From positions 1 through 18,316 of the forward strand of contig DFHY01000013.1 of the NCBI GenBank assembly GCA_002371345.1: DNA of 18,316 bases. Reading direction: 5' to 3'. The notes beneath the pieces were generated by a model. The model was given only the letters and a program-made list of their open reading frames with translations. It searched no databases and was not told the origin of the DNA. The DNA comes from Lachnospiraceae bacterium UBA3711. Its GTDB lineage: Bacteria > Bacillota > Clostridia > Lachnospirales > Lachnospiraceae. Below, one piece after another: positions 5,678 through 13,638 of this stretch (the first letter of the stretch is position 1; each line of letters opens with the position of its first letter). Both the position numbers and the translations under genes were made by a program.

Positions 5678-6241
5678 ATGGAGGAAAAGAAATCATTGTT
5701 CCGGCGGGAGAGCATCGACCGGATGCAGTCGCCGGAGAAGATCGATGAATATATCCGGGTATCAACGCCGGCTGCGTGGATATTCGTTCTTGCGCTGACC
5801 CTGATCGTCACGGGCGTTCTGGTGTGGGGCTTTACCGGCAGCATCCCGAAGACTGTCACCGTGCAGGGTGTGATATTTCAGGGTGAATACAAGGGAAAAA
5901 GCTATGACCGTACGGCGGTCTGCCTGCTGCCGGTGAGTATCTCAGGCCCTTATCTGGTTGGCCACGAGGCAAGCATCACTCCGGCGAACGGCAAGAGCTT
6001 CACGGGCCGTGTAGTGGAGGTTATGGACGATCCCTTCTCCTATGAGGAGGTTCAGGAGCTGGCGCGCTCCGACTGGCGTCTGCAGGTGCTCTGGGGCGAT
6101 ACACAGGAACAGTACCAGTATGACATCATCATTGATTATGATGATGAGATCAAGGAAGAGATGCAGTTCGCTGACCGGGAGCTTGTGACTGTGTCCGTGG
6201 TTCTCAGTGACGTAAAGCCCATCGCCTATGTGTTCAACTAA
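5678..6241 (+). CDS. Short HlyD-like membrane adaptor of NHLM-type peptide exporter
   Basis: A 187-aa protein. After a cytoplasmic start containing SPEKIDEYIRVSTP it has one membrane segment (about residues 33-52, WIFVLALTLIVTGVLVW), then GSIPKTVTVQGVI, the first strands of the barrel-sandwich domain of HlyD/RND-type adaptors. The SPE.ID.YIRV start is what I know from the NHLM bacteriocin system secretion protein. Those adaptors are usually about twice as long, with a coiled-coil hairpin and a C-terminal barrel; here the coiled coil is absent. That would fit a Gram-positive cell lacking an outer-membrane channel. ATG 5678 is preceded by AGGGAG at 8 nt. It is followed after 16 nt by the C39 exporter gene. 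Confidence 0.75.
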   Translation: MEEKKSLFRRESIDRMQSPEKIDEYIRVSTPAAWIFVLALTLIVTGVLVWGFTGSIPKTVTVQGVIFQGEYKGKSYDRTAVCLLPVSISGPYLVGHEASITPANGKSFTGRVVEVMDDPFSYEEVQELARSDWRLQVLWGDTQEQYQYDIIIDYDDEIKEEMQFADRELVTVSVVLSDVKPIAYVFN

Positions 6242-6257
6242 AGCGGGGTAAATAAGC

Positions 6258-8405
6258 ATGAAAAAGTGTAAGAACATCCCCGTAATCATGCAGATGGAGG
6301 CCACGGAGTGCGGCGCGGCGTCCCTGGCGATGGTGCTGGCGTATTACGGCCTGCGCCTGCCGCTGGAGCAGGTGCGGGAGGACTGCGGCATATCCAGGGA
6401 CGGCGCCAGGCTCTCCTATATCGCCAAGGCCGCGATCAGGCACGGGATGGAAGTGCATATCTACAAATACGGCATCGCGTCCCTGCGGGAGAAGGTGGAG
6501 TTTCCGGCGATCATCCACTGGAATTACAATCACTTCGTGGTGCTGCAGGGGTTTGATAAGACATGCGCCCTCCTGAACGATCCCGCCCGGGGCCGGGTCA
6601 GGGTCGGCATGGAGGAATTTGACGCGTCTTACACCGGTGTTGTCCTCTGCCTGAAACCGGCTGAAAGCTTTGCTGCCGGCGGTAGGCCGGATTCCGTCTG
6701 GAAGTTTGCCATGGACCGGCTTCACGGCAGCAGGGCCGTCATTGCCATGCTCATGCTGACGAGTGTGCTCGCCAGCGCGGCAACACTGCTGACTCCTGCG
6801 TTCTCCCGCGTATTCACAGATGACATTATATCCGGCGGGGCATCGAACCTGCTGGCTCCGCTTCTATGGGCGATGACTCTGACAGCGGCCTTTGCCCTGG
6901 CGGCAGGCCTGTTCCATTCCATCAACAATTACCGTGTGCTTGGGAAGCTGTCAGTATCTTCCAACACATCTTTCCTCTGGCATATCCTGCACCTTCCCAT
7001 GCGTTTCTTTTCGATGCGCCGGCCGGGAGACCTGGCCGTAAGGCAGGATCTGAACGATTCCGTCGCGGGCACGCTGGTCAGCCAGCTTGCGCCGCTTCTG
7101 GGCGAGGTCATCCTGCTTGTGCTGTACCTTATCATTATGGTCCGGTACAGCGTGGTTCTATCCCTGATCGGCATCGGAGCCATAGCACTGACGGCTCTCT
7201 CCGGTTTTTTCATTTCCCGCTATGTGGTGGAGAGCCAGCGGCGTCAGATGCGGGATCTTTCCATGGTCAACAGCGCAACCTATACCGGTATCGACATGGT
7301 TGAGACCATCAAGGTATCCGGCGCTGAAAACAGCTACTTTGAGAGCTGGGCGGGTTATTCCGCTTCCGCCCAGCGTGCGCAGACGGAGCAGGAGAAAAAC
7401 ACCCGCTGGCTGATGGGCGCGGCCGCTCTCATCCAGAGCCTGTCAGATGCCGCTGTGCTGCTGGTGGGCGCTAAGCTGATTATGGACGGTCACTTTACTG
7501 CCGGTATGCTCACCGCCTTCCAGGGTGTGCTGCGCCAGTTCATGCAGCCTGCCGGTGCGCTGATAGGTGCGATTTCGTCAATTGCCCAGATGCGCAGCAG
7601 TATGGAACGCATCAGCGACGTGATGAAATACCCGGAGCAGCCGCAGAGCAGGGTGGAGATGGCGGATGGCGTAAGATACGAAAAGCTTTCCGGGAAGATT
7701 GAGATAAGGAATGTGACCTTCGGCTATTCCCCGCTGGACAAGCCGCTGCTGAATGATTTCTCCCTCACCATCCATCCCGGAGACAAGATTGCCATTATCG
7801 GGATGTCCGGCTGCGGAAAGTCCACTATCGCGAAGCTGATCGCGGGACTATATGAGCCCTGGACCGGAGAGATCCTCTACGACGGAAAGAAGAGACTGGA
7901 CATTCCCAAAGAGGTTTTCTGCGGCTCGCTGATGGTGGTGGATCAGGACAGCTACCTGTTTGCCGACAGCATCTATGACAACATTAAACTATGGGACGAT
8001 ACGATCTCCAACGCCGCGGCGATTGCGGCGGCAAGGGACGCGCAGATTCATGAGGATATCATGAAGCGTCCGAGGGGCTATGATTACCGGATGCGGGAGG
8101 GCGCAAGGGACTTCTCCGGAGGCCAGCGCCAGCGCATGGAGATCGCCCGGGTGCTGTCCGGAGAGCCGACCATCGCTATCTTTGATGAGGCCACCAGTGC
8201 CCTGGACGCGAAGACGGAATATGAACTGACGAAAGCGTTGGAAGAGAGGGGAATCACAAGTATTGTCATTGCCCACAGGCTGTCAACGATCCGCGACAGC
8301 GACCTGATTCTTGTCATGGACCGTGGACGGGTGGTTCAGCAGGGAACGCATGACGAGCTGTATGCCGAGGAAGGACTCTACCGTACTCTCGTCACGACCG
8401 AATGA
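6258..8405 (+). CDS. C39-peptidase ABC transporter (NHLM bacteriocin system type)
   Basis: A 715-aa exporter that should remove double-glycine leaders and secrete the cargo. The N-terminal C39 peptidase domain (about 1-135) shows Gln12, catalytic Cys18 (QMEATECGAASLAMV), His92 (NHFVVLQGFD) and Asp108 (LNDPARG). The membrane domain spans about 155-440. The ATPase domain (about 475-710) has Walker A GMSGCGKST (about 515), signature FSGGQRQR, Walker B IAIFDEATSALD and H-loop IAHRLSTI. All catalytic residues are intact. It lies 16 nt after the HlyD-like gene and 15 nt before a second ABC gene; this pairing plus a Nif11 leader peptide defines NHLM-type systems. Its probable substrate is the precursor at 10711-11067, whose leader ends in GGG. 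Confidence 0.92.
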   Translation: MKKCKNIPVIMQMEATECGAASLAMVLAYYGLRLPLEQVREDCGISRDGARLSYIAKAAIRHGMEVHIYKYGIASLREKVEFPAIIHWNYNHFVVLQGFDKTCALLNDPARGRVRVGMEEFDASYTGVVLCLKPAESFAAGGRPDSVWKFAMDRLHGSRAVIAMLMLTSVLASAATLLTPAFSRVFTDDIISGGASNLLAPLLWAMTLTAAFALAAGLFHSINNYRVLGKLSVSSNTSFLWHILHLPMRFFSMRRPGDLAVRQDLNDSVAGTLVSQLAPLLGEVILLVLYLIIMVRYSVVLSLIGIGAIALTALSGFFISRYVVESQRRQMRDLSMVNSATYTGIDMVETIKVSGAENSYFESWAGYSASAQRAQTEQEKNTRWLMGAAALIQSLSDAAVLLVGAKLIMDGHFTAGMLTAFQGVLRQFMQPAGALIGAISSIAQMRSSMERISDVMKYPEQPQSRVEMADGVRYEKLSGKIEIRNVTFGYSPLDKPLLNDFSLTIHPGDKIAIIGMSGCGKSTIAKLIAGLYEPWTGEILYDGKKRLDIPKEVFCGSLMVVDQDSYLFADSIYDNIKLWDDTISNAAAIAAARDAQIHEDIMKRPRGYDYRMREGARDFSGGQRQRMEIARVLSGEPTIAIFDEATSALDAKTEYELTKALEERGITSIVIAHRLSTIRDSDLILVMDRGRVVQQGTHDELYAEEGLYRTLVTTE

Positions 8406-8420
8406 AAGGGGGCGGAGAAC

Positions 8421-10595
8421 ATGTCAGATTTTGACCGGCAGGTCAGAGAAAGAAAAGAACATGACAGGCTCCACCTGCATCATGCGGTGCGGTCCCTGAC
8501 CGGGACGGTAAACCGTGAAAAAGGGTATGACAGCGGCATGAAGCTGAACGCGGAGGAAGACGCTGCGCTCTATGATCTTTGCCGTTTCTACGATCTTCCG
8601 GATAAGGAGTTGTCATCAGAACTGACCGGCATCGATGAAAAGCTGAACTATCTGCTGGAATCCAGAGGAGTCATGCGGCGGCGCGTTACCCTGGACGGGG
8701 ATTGGTGGCGGCATATGGCAGGACCGGTGCTTGTCCGGAAAAAAACGGACGGCGCGGTTGTGAACCTGATGCAGGACAGGCTGGGCCGGTACTATTATCA
8801 GGATCGTGCGAACAATCGGAAGATCAGGATCAACGCCAAAAATGTCTCTGAACTGGAAAGTGAAGCGTTGTGCTTCTACCGCCCGTTTCCCGGACGGAAA
8901 CTCAAAGCTTCGGATGTTTTGCGATATGCCATGAGCTGCCCGGCGCCGGCAGACTGGGCGGTTGTGATCCTCGGCACGCTGCTGGTGACCCTGGCGGGTA
9001 TGATCACGCCGAAGGTTACTCAGCTGCTGTTTTCCTCCGTGATTCCTGCGGCCAGTCAGCTGCGCCTTATGTCCACGGCTGTGCTGCTGATCTCCATGGC
9101 CGTCGGCATCTATCTGCTGAATATCTTTCAGTCGGTCTACAACGCACGGATCACTCAGAAGGTCACTTTCGGCCTGTCGGCGGCTTCCTTTGCGAGGATG
9201 CTGTCCCTTCCCGCCGATTTCTTCAAGAACTACGGCACGGGTGATATGGCAAGCCGCGTTTCCTCTGTGCAGAATGTCGGAACAACGCTGATGGGCGTAT
9301 TGCTGAACGGTGGGATGACAACTGTCTTTTCCCTGATCTACATCTTCCAGATCACGAATCTGGCACCGGGCATGGTGTGGCCCGCCATGGCGGCGATTTC
9401 AATTCAGTTTGCAGTGAGCATCGCCCTGGTGCTGTCACAGAGAGCGCTGCAGAACAGGCTTGTCAAGGCAGGCGCGCAGCTGTCCGGGACAGTGTTCGCA
9501 CTGTTCTCCGGGATTCAGAAGATCAAGCTGGCCGGTGCGGAAAGCCGCGCATTTCACCGGTGGTCTGACAGCTACCAGAAGAAAGCCAGGGAACAGTTTG
9601 CGCCGCCCTTCTACATGATCGTCCTGAGCGCGCTGATGCCTGTGACATCCATCTTTGGCTCGATCATCATCTATTCCGCGGGGGCGTCCAGGCTGACGCT
9701 CAGCGAATACATGGCATTCAACGCCGCTTACGGCATGACGGCTTCCGCGATCATGAGCTTCGCTTCCCTCGCGGGGAAGCTTGCCGGCGTGGGTCCCTCG
9801 CTGGAGCTGGCCCGCCCTCTGCTTGAAACCGAGCCGGAGATTACCGGGGAGCGTGAGGCCATACATGAACTGACGGGGCGGATCGATGTGACCAATCTTT
9901 CGTTCCGCTACACGGAAGAAGGGCCGTGGGTGCTTGATGGCCTTGATCTCTCCATTGCCCCCGGCTCCTATGTCGCCGTCGTCGGGACCACCGGCTGCGG
10001 CAAGAGCACGCTGCTGCGCCTTCTTCTGGGCTTTGAGACACCCCAGGCAGGCTCTGTTTTCTACGACGGAAAGGATATCAGCCGTGTGGATATACGCTCG
10101 CTGCGCCGCAGGATCGGAACGGTGCTGCAGGACGGTAAGCTCTTCCAGAGTTCCGTGTTCGGCAATATCGTGATCACATCCTCCGATAAGTCGCTGGAGG
10201 CAGCATGGGAAGCGGCTGAGACGGCGCAGATCGCGGACGATATCCGCGCGATGCCCATGGGAATGCATACCGATCTCAGCGGCGGAGGAATCTCCGGAGG
10301 CCAGCGGCAGAGGATCCTGATCGCTCGGGCTGTCTGCCCGAAGCCCAATATTCTGATTTTTGACGAGGCAACAAGCGCGCTGGACAACGTGACGCAGGCA
10401 AAAGTCAGCGCGGCGCTGGATCAGATGAAGTGCACTCGAATCGTAGTAGCTCACAGGCTGAGCACGATCCGCAACTGCGACCGGATCATCGTGCTGGATA
10501 AGGGCAGGATCATCGAGGACGGCAGCTATGAAGAACTGCTGGAGAAAAAAGGGTTCTTTGCCGCCCTGGCGGCGCGTCAGATGCCGGAGAGCTGA
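8421..10595 (+). CDS. Second ABC transporter (NHLM bacteriocin system ATP-binding protein type)
   Basis: A 724-aa ABC half-transporter without a peptidase. The first 170 residues are a soluble region (rich in charged residues, with NAEEDAALYDLCRFY and RLGRYYYQD) that resembles the accessory N-terminal region of the second NHLM transporter, not a C39 domain. The membrane domain is at about 180-460. The ATPase has Walker A GTTGCGKST (about 521), signature ISGGQRQR, Walker B ILIFDEATSALD and VAHRLSTI. Both this and the preceding transporter keep complete ATPase motifs, so they could work as a heterodimer or as two homodimers. Start ATG 8421 follows AAAGGGGGCGGAG. A 115-nt gap then precedes the precursor gene. 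Confidence 0.88.
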   Translation: MSDFDRQVRERKEHDRLHLHHAVRSLTGTVNREKGYDSGMKLNAEEDAALYDLCRFYDLPDKELSSELTGIDEKLNYLLESRGVMRRRVTLDGDWWRHMAGPVLVRKKTDGAVVNLMQDRLGRYYYQDRANNRKIRINAKNVSELESEALCFYRPFPGRKLKASDVLRYAMSCPAPADWAVVILGTLLVTLAGMITPKVTQLLFSSVIPAASQLRLMSTAVLLISMAVGIYLLNIFQSVYNARITQKVTFGLSAASFARMLSLPADFFKNYGTGDMASRVSSVQNVGTTLMGVLLNGGMTTVFSLIYIFQITNLAPGMVWPAMAAISIQFAVSIALVLSQRALQNRLVKAGAQLSGTVFALFSGIQKIKLAGAESRAFHRWSDSYQKKAREQFAPPFYMIVLSALMPVTSIFGSIIIYSAGASRLTLSEYMAFNAAYGMTASAIMSFASLAGKLAGVGPSLELARPLLETEPEITGEREAIHELTGRIDVTNLSFRYTEEGPWVLDGLDLSIAPGSYVAVVGTTGCGKSTLLRLLLGFETPQAGSVFYDGKDISRVDIRSLRRRIGTVLQDGKLFQSSVFGNIVITSSDKSLEAAWEAAETAQIADDIRAMPMGMHTDLSGGGISGGQRQRILIARAVCPKPNILIFDEATSALDNVTQAKVSAALDQMKCTRIVVAHRLSTIRNCDRIIVLDKGRIIEDGSYEELLEKKGFFAALAARQMPES

Positions 10596-10710
10596 AGATC
10601 TGCGAACCCGGATGAGTAATAACAGCTATGCCATTTGCTGTAAATAGCGGTTTTGTGAAAACGGATGTCAGGAACATCTTAGATTTATAAAAATGGAAGG
10701 AGAAAAAACA
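10596..10710 (+). promoter_or_regulatory. Leader region before the precursor gene
   Basis: This 115-nt gap is the largest inside the cassette. It is AT-rich and contains CAGC/GCTG (about 10624-10642) and GATGT...ACATC (10664-10678, loop CAGGA) hairpins. No clear -35/-10 pair at standard spacing was found; TTGTGA (10654) is a weak candidate. A separate promoter or processing site giving extra precursor mRNA would be expected here, but that is inference. Confidence 0.35.
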
Positions 10711-11067
10711 ATGAGCGAAAACATGAAGAAATTCCTGGAGCTTGCATCGAAGGAGAGCGCGGAGTATCAGGAGAAGATGAACAAGATCACAGACAAGGAC
10801 GAGTTCATAGCTCTTGCCGCCGAGAAGGGTGTTACCCTCACTTACGAAGACCTCATGAATGAGGATGACGAGGGAGAGGTCAGCCTGGACGAGGCGGACG
10901 CCGTAGCAGGCGGCGGCGTATGCGCCTGCGCGATCGCCGGAGGCGGTACGCCCGGTTATAAAGACGAAGCCTGTGCCTGTGTGGTCGGCGGCTGGGGCGA
11001 AACAACGTATTATGGAAGCCGGTGCCACTGCCCGGTTGGTGGTTATGGTGCTTCGCGTGATGAATGA
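10711..11067 (+). CDS. Nif11-leader RiPP precursor with three CxC repeats
   Basis: A 118-aa precursor. Residues 1-69 are a Nif11-type leader: KKFLELASK, then DEFIALAAEKGVTLTYEDL and SLDEADAVAGGG, the usual pattern before a double-glycine cleavage site. The core (from about residue 69 or 70) has six cysteines at 71, 73, 88, 90, 105 and 107, that is three CxC pairs spaced exactly 17 residues apart. The repeats read CACAIAGGG, CACVVGGWG and CHCPVGGYG, each followed by a more variable tail with Tyr or Ser/Thr. The neighbouring radical SAM/SPASM enzyme probably makes thioether (ranthipeptide or sactipeptide type) links from these cysteines. ATG 10711 is preferred over ATG 10693 because GGAAGGAG lies 8 nt before it. 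Its stop lies just before the maturase start. Mature structure and activity are unknown. Confidence 0.9.
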   Translation: MSENMKKFLELASKESAEYQEKMNKITDKDEFIALAAEKGVTLTYEDLMNEDDEGEVSLDEADAVAGGGVCACAIAGGGTPGYKDEACACVVGGWGETTYYGSRCHCPVGGYGASRDE

Positions 11068-11084
11068 CAGCCGAAGGAGAAGTC

Positions 11085-12518
11085 ATGTACTATAAGCTGA
11101 AGCCACAATACCGTCTGAGGGGCTGGGAGAAGCTTCCCTACGCGCTTGTGGACACTGCTCATGACAACCGGGTGACATTTCTCAGCAAGCCGCAGTTCGA
11201 CGCGCTGAGCCTGTGCAGCGGGAAGATCAACTGCGATCTTCCCGTGATTCCGGACAGTATCCGTCATCTCCTGCCGCAGCTTGAAAAAAACGGCGTGATC
11301 GAAAAGTGCGGTGCGGACAGCTTGATTGATCCGAAACAGGAATACCGGAAATATCCATCCCGTTATATCAAAACAGCGCACTGGTCAGTGACCGGGCGCT
11401 GTAATTACCGCTGCAGGCACTGCTATATGTCCGCGCCGGAGGCAAAATACGGCGAACTGACTCATGAGACAGTGATGGACCTGATAGATCAGCTGGAGAG
11501 CTGCGGTGTGATGAATGTCTCTCTGACGGGCGGTGAATGTCTGGTACGCAGGGACTTTCTGGATATAGTAGACGCGCTGCTGGAGCGTGACATACATATC
11601 ACGCAGATCTACTCCAACGGCGCGCTGGTGAATGAAAAGCTGCTCTTATCGCTTGCGGAGCGCGGCATCCGCCCGGAGTTCAACATGAGTTATGATGCTC
11701 CCGGCTGGCACGACTGGCTTCGCGGAATTGACGGCGCTCAGGCGGCGGTTGAGAGGGCCTTCCGGCTCTGCCTGGAGCATGGCTTCCCCACCGGCGCGGA
11801 GATGTGCATTCATGATAAAAACAAACATCTTCTACGCGATACTGTGAACCGCCTCGTGGAGCTTGGCTGCAGGAGCCTGAAGACAAATCCCGTCGGCGAT
11901 GTGGGAGAGTGGAAAAAGAACAGTTATGGGCAGACGGTCTCCATTGAGGAGCTGTTCGAGCTGTATCTGGATTATATTCCTCATTTCTATGAGGATGGGA
12001 TGCCGCTTGCGATTCAGCTTGGAGGTCTCTTTTCGGCTTCACCGGGAAAGCCTGACCGCTTTGATATTCCGCTGGCGAAGGGAAGATGTGATCCGCAAAA
12101 AACCTGCGTCTGCGGCCACGCCCGGATGGTGATGTATATCTCGGCTGACGGCAGGGCGCTGCCCTGCATGTCGCTCTCCGGCATGGACATTCAGGAGCAG
12201 TTTCCGCTGATCACGGAAACAGGGCTTCCAGACTGTCTGACGGACTCATTTTACATGGAGTTCATTGACCGCCGGGCCTCGGATTATCTGGCGCTGCATC
12301 CCGAATGCCGGTCTTGTGAATATGCGCCGTACTGCCTCGGCGGATGCCGGGCCAGCGCGCTGGAACACAATGGCGGCACCGACCTGATGGGAAGGGATGA
12401 AGCCTGCTGTAAGATGTTCAGGGAAGGCTACGCGGCAAGGGTTCTCACTCTGATGCGCAGGATCAGACCGGAGGCCAATTGCCTGCTGGCGGAAGACCCT
12501 TTCTGGCAAAGAAAATAA
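11085..12518 (+). CDS. Radical SAM/SPASM peptide maturase (CcpM-like)
   Basis: A 477-aa enzyme. Residues 1-80 have the size and look of a PqqD-like leader-binding domain. The radical SAM cluster motif CNYRCRHC gives C106, C110 and C113, followed by YMSAPEAKYGEL; the SAM-binding stretch SLTGGEC is at 146-152. The C-terminal SPASM domain, which binds auxiliary Fe-S clusters, includes CVCGHARMVMYISADGRALP, then CMSLSG, C-x2-C-x5-C-x3-C (408-421) and DEACCKMF. The sequence as a whole resembles maturases of Clostridia Cys-rich peptides that I know as CcpM. These abstract a hydrogen from a residue and bond it to a cysteine sulfur. ATG 11085, with GAAGGAGA at 4 nt, is preferred over ATG 11064, which overlaps the precursor stop but lacks a ribosome site. 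GGEC replaces the usual GGEP. Confidence 0.9.
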   Translation: MYYKLKPQYRLRGWEKLPYALVDTAHDNRVTFLSKPQFDALSLCSGKINCDLPVIPDSIRHLLPQLEKNGVIEKCGADSLIDPKQEYRKYPSRYIKTAHWSVTGRCNYRCRHCYMSAPEAKYGELTHETVMDLIDQLESCGVMNVSLTGGECLVRRDFLDIVDALLERDIHITQIYSNGALVNEKLLLSLAERGIRPEFNMSYDAPGWHDWLRGIDGAQAAVERAFRLCLEHGFPTGAEMCIHDKNKHLLRDTVNRLVELGCRSLKTNPVGDVGEWKKNSYGQTVSIEELFELYLDYIPHFYEDGMPLAIQLGGLFSASPGKPDRFDIPLAKGRCDPQKTCVCGHARMVMYISADGRALPCMSLSGMDIQEQFPLITETGLPDCLTDSFYMEFIDRRASDYLALHPECRSCEYAPYCLGGCRASALEHNGGTDLMGRDEACCKMFREGYAARVLTLMRRIRPEANCLLAEDPFWQRK

Positions 12519-12539
12519 CCTTTATTAAAGGAGAGCAGT

Positions 12540-13499
12540 ATGAAAAAGACAAGAAAACTGATGATGATTATGCTCACATTGCTGATCGTCGCCATGATTC
12601 CCGGTACCGCTTTCGCCAAGAAGGCGAAGAAGGCCGGCAAGAGTTATGTGCCGACCGCGGGTACAGAGTACAAATGGGATGAAGAAACGAACACGTGGGA
12701 ACCGTCAGGCGAGTCATTCAAAGCTGTATTTGATAAGCAGGGAAGAGTCAGGTCCCTCAGTGTTGCCTGGGTCGATGATGCCGGCAGGTTTACCGACTAC
12801 CTGGTGTATACTTATGCATGGAAGGGAGATAACATTAAGAAGGAATCGTTGAAGTATACATCCTCAGATGACGGAAAGTCCAGCGAAAGCTATTCTATCA
12901 AGACTACATATAAGGTTAAGAAGAAAAGACCTGTTAAAGAGAAATATGTATGCTACTACTATGATAAAGACGGACAGATTGCCAGTTCTTCCACCATACA
13001 GACTACATACAGGTGGGACAAGGACAATAAAAATGGATCCAGAGTGACAAAGTCCAGGTCACAGAACAGGGGTGACGCTGTGCCTTCTTTGAGCAGGAGC
13101 ACGGATGTGTACACTCTTAAAAAGGGTAAGTTATCTACAAGCTGGGTTGATAATTACTCATACAAGTATTATAAGAACGGTAATCTGAAGTCTGTATCCA
13201 GAACCGGTGAAGATGGAAGAACTAAGGATGTTACCGAATACAACAATGCCGGGTACAGGGTTAAGCATTCACGTACCGTGACGGATGATGATGGAGCTGT
13301 TACAAAGAATGTCACAACTTACAAGTGGACAATATCCGGAGGGAAGCCGAAGAGCGTTGAGTGGTTTACCAGGGATCAGTCCGGAACAGTAACCGACCGG
13401 TACCGTTATGAGTACACCAAGACCAGGAAGGTTAAGCAGACCAGGAACTGTGATGTGTTCGGATTCGAGGTGTGGCTTGGACTCTGGGGCGAATTATAA
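12540..13499 (+). CDS. Secreted protein, paralog B of a flanking pair
   Basis: A 319-aa protein with signal peptide (LLIVAMIPGTAFAK) and a Lys-rich mature start. It aligns without large gaps to the protein at 4684-5649; most visible blocks are identical or conservatively changed (SYVPTAGTEYKWD, YKVKKKRPVKEKYVCYYYD, STDVYTLKKGKLSTS, YKYYKNGNLKSV, KPKSVEWFTRD, NCDVFGFEVWLGLWGEL). The start has a strong AAAGGAGA site 6 nt upstream and lies 21 nt after the maturase stop, so it is part of the maturase transcript. Its coding DNA is less A-rich than that of paralog A, hinting that the two diverged some time ago or came from different sources. Function unknown; location in the locus argues for a role with the peptide product. 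Confidence 0.85.
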   Translation: MKKTRKLMMIMLTLLIVAMIPGTAFAKKAKKAGKSYVPTAGTEYKWDEETNTWEPSGESFKAVFDKQGRVRSLSVAWVDDAGRFTDYLVYTYAWKGDNIKKESLKYTSSDDGKSSESYSIKTTYKVKKKRPVKEKYVCYYYDKDGQIASSSTIQTTYRWDKDNKNGSRVTKSRSQNRGDAVPSLSRSTDVYTLKKGKLSTSWVDNYSYKYYKNGNLKSVSRTGEDGRTKDVTEYNNAGYRVKHSRTVTDDDGAVTKNVTTYKWTISGGKPKSVEWFTRDQSGTVTDRYRYEYTKTRKVKQTRNCDVFGFEVWLGLWGEL

Positions 13500-13530
13500 T
13501 ACTATGATTGTGGGAGCGCGGAACACACAT

Positions 13531-13565
13531 ATTCCACTTGGCGAGTTTACGAGCCTTAGTGGAAT
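13531..13565. other. Hairpin between secreted paralog B and the beta-helix gene
   Basis: ATTCCACT (13531-13538) pairs with AGTGGAAT (13558-13565), with an inner GGC/GCC (13540-13542 and 13553-13555). No T-run follows, so it is not a classical terminator; a protein-binding site or mRNA-stability stem is possible. It lies in the 139-nt gap that may separate two transcripts. Confidence 0.5.
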
Positions 13566-13638
13566 AGCGTACAGCGTAATCCGTAATCAGCTTCAGGGCT
13601 TTTGACCTTTACATCATCATACTTTGGAGGAAAGAAAC

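Noticed and set aside
9435..10454. 339-aa minus-strand ORF
   Set aside because: Lies entirely opposite the second ABC transporter gene with intact motifs; low-complexity shadow without a ribosome site.
10711..11067. Nitrogen-fixation protein (from the Nif11 name)
   Set aside because: Nif11 here denotes a RiPP leader type; there are no nif genes, and the GGG site with a Cys-rich core fits a peptide precursor.
10711..12518. Lanthipeptide pathway
   Set aside because: No LanM/LanB/LanC-like gene is present and the adjacent modifying enzyme is radical SAM/SPASM.
13602..13638. TTGACC as a -35 box for the beta-helix gene
   Set aside because: No -10 element fits at 16-18 nt; that position is already the ribosome binding site.
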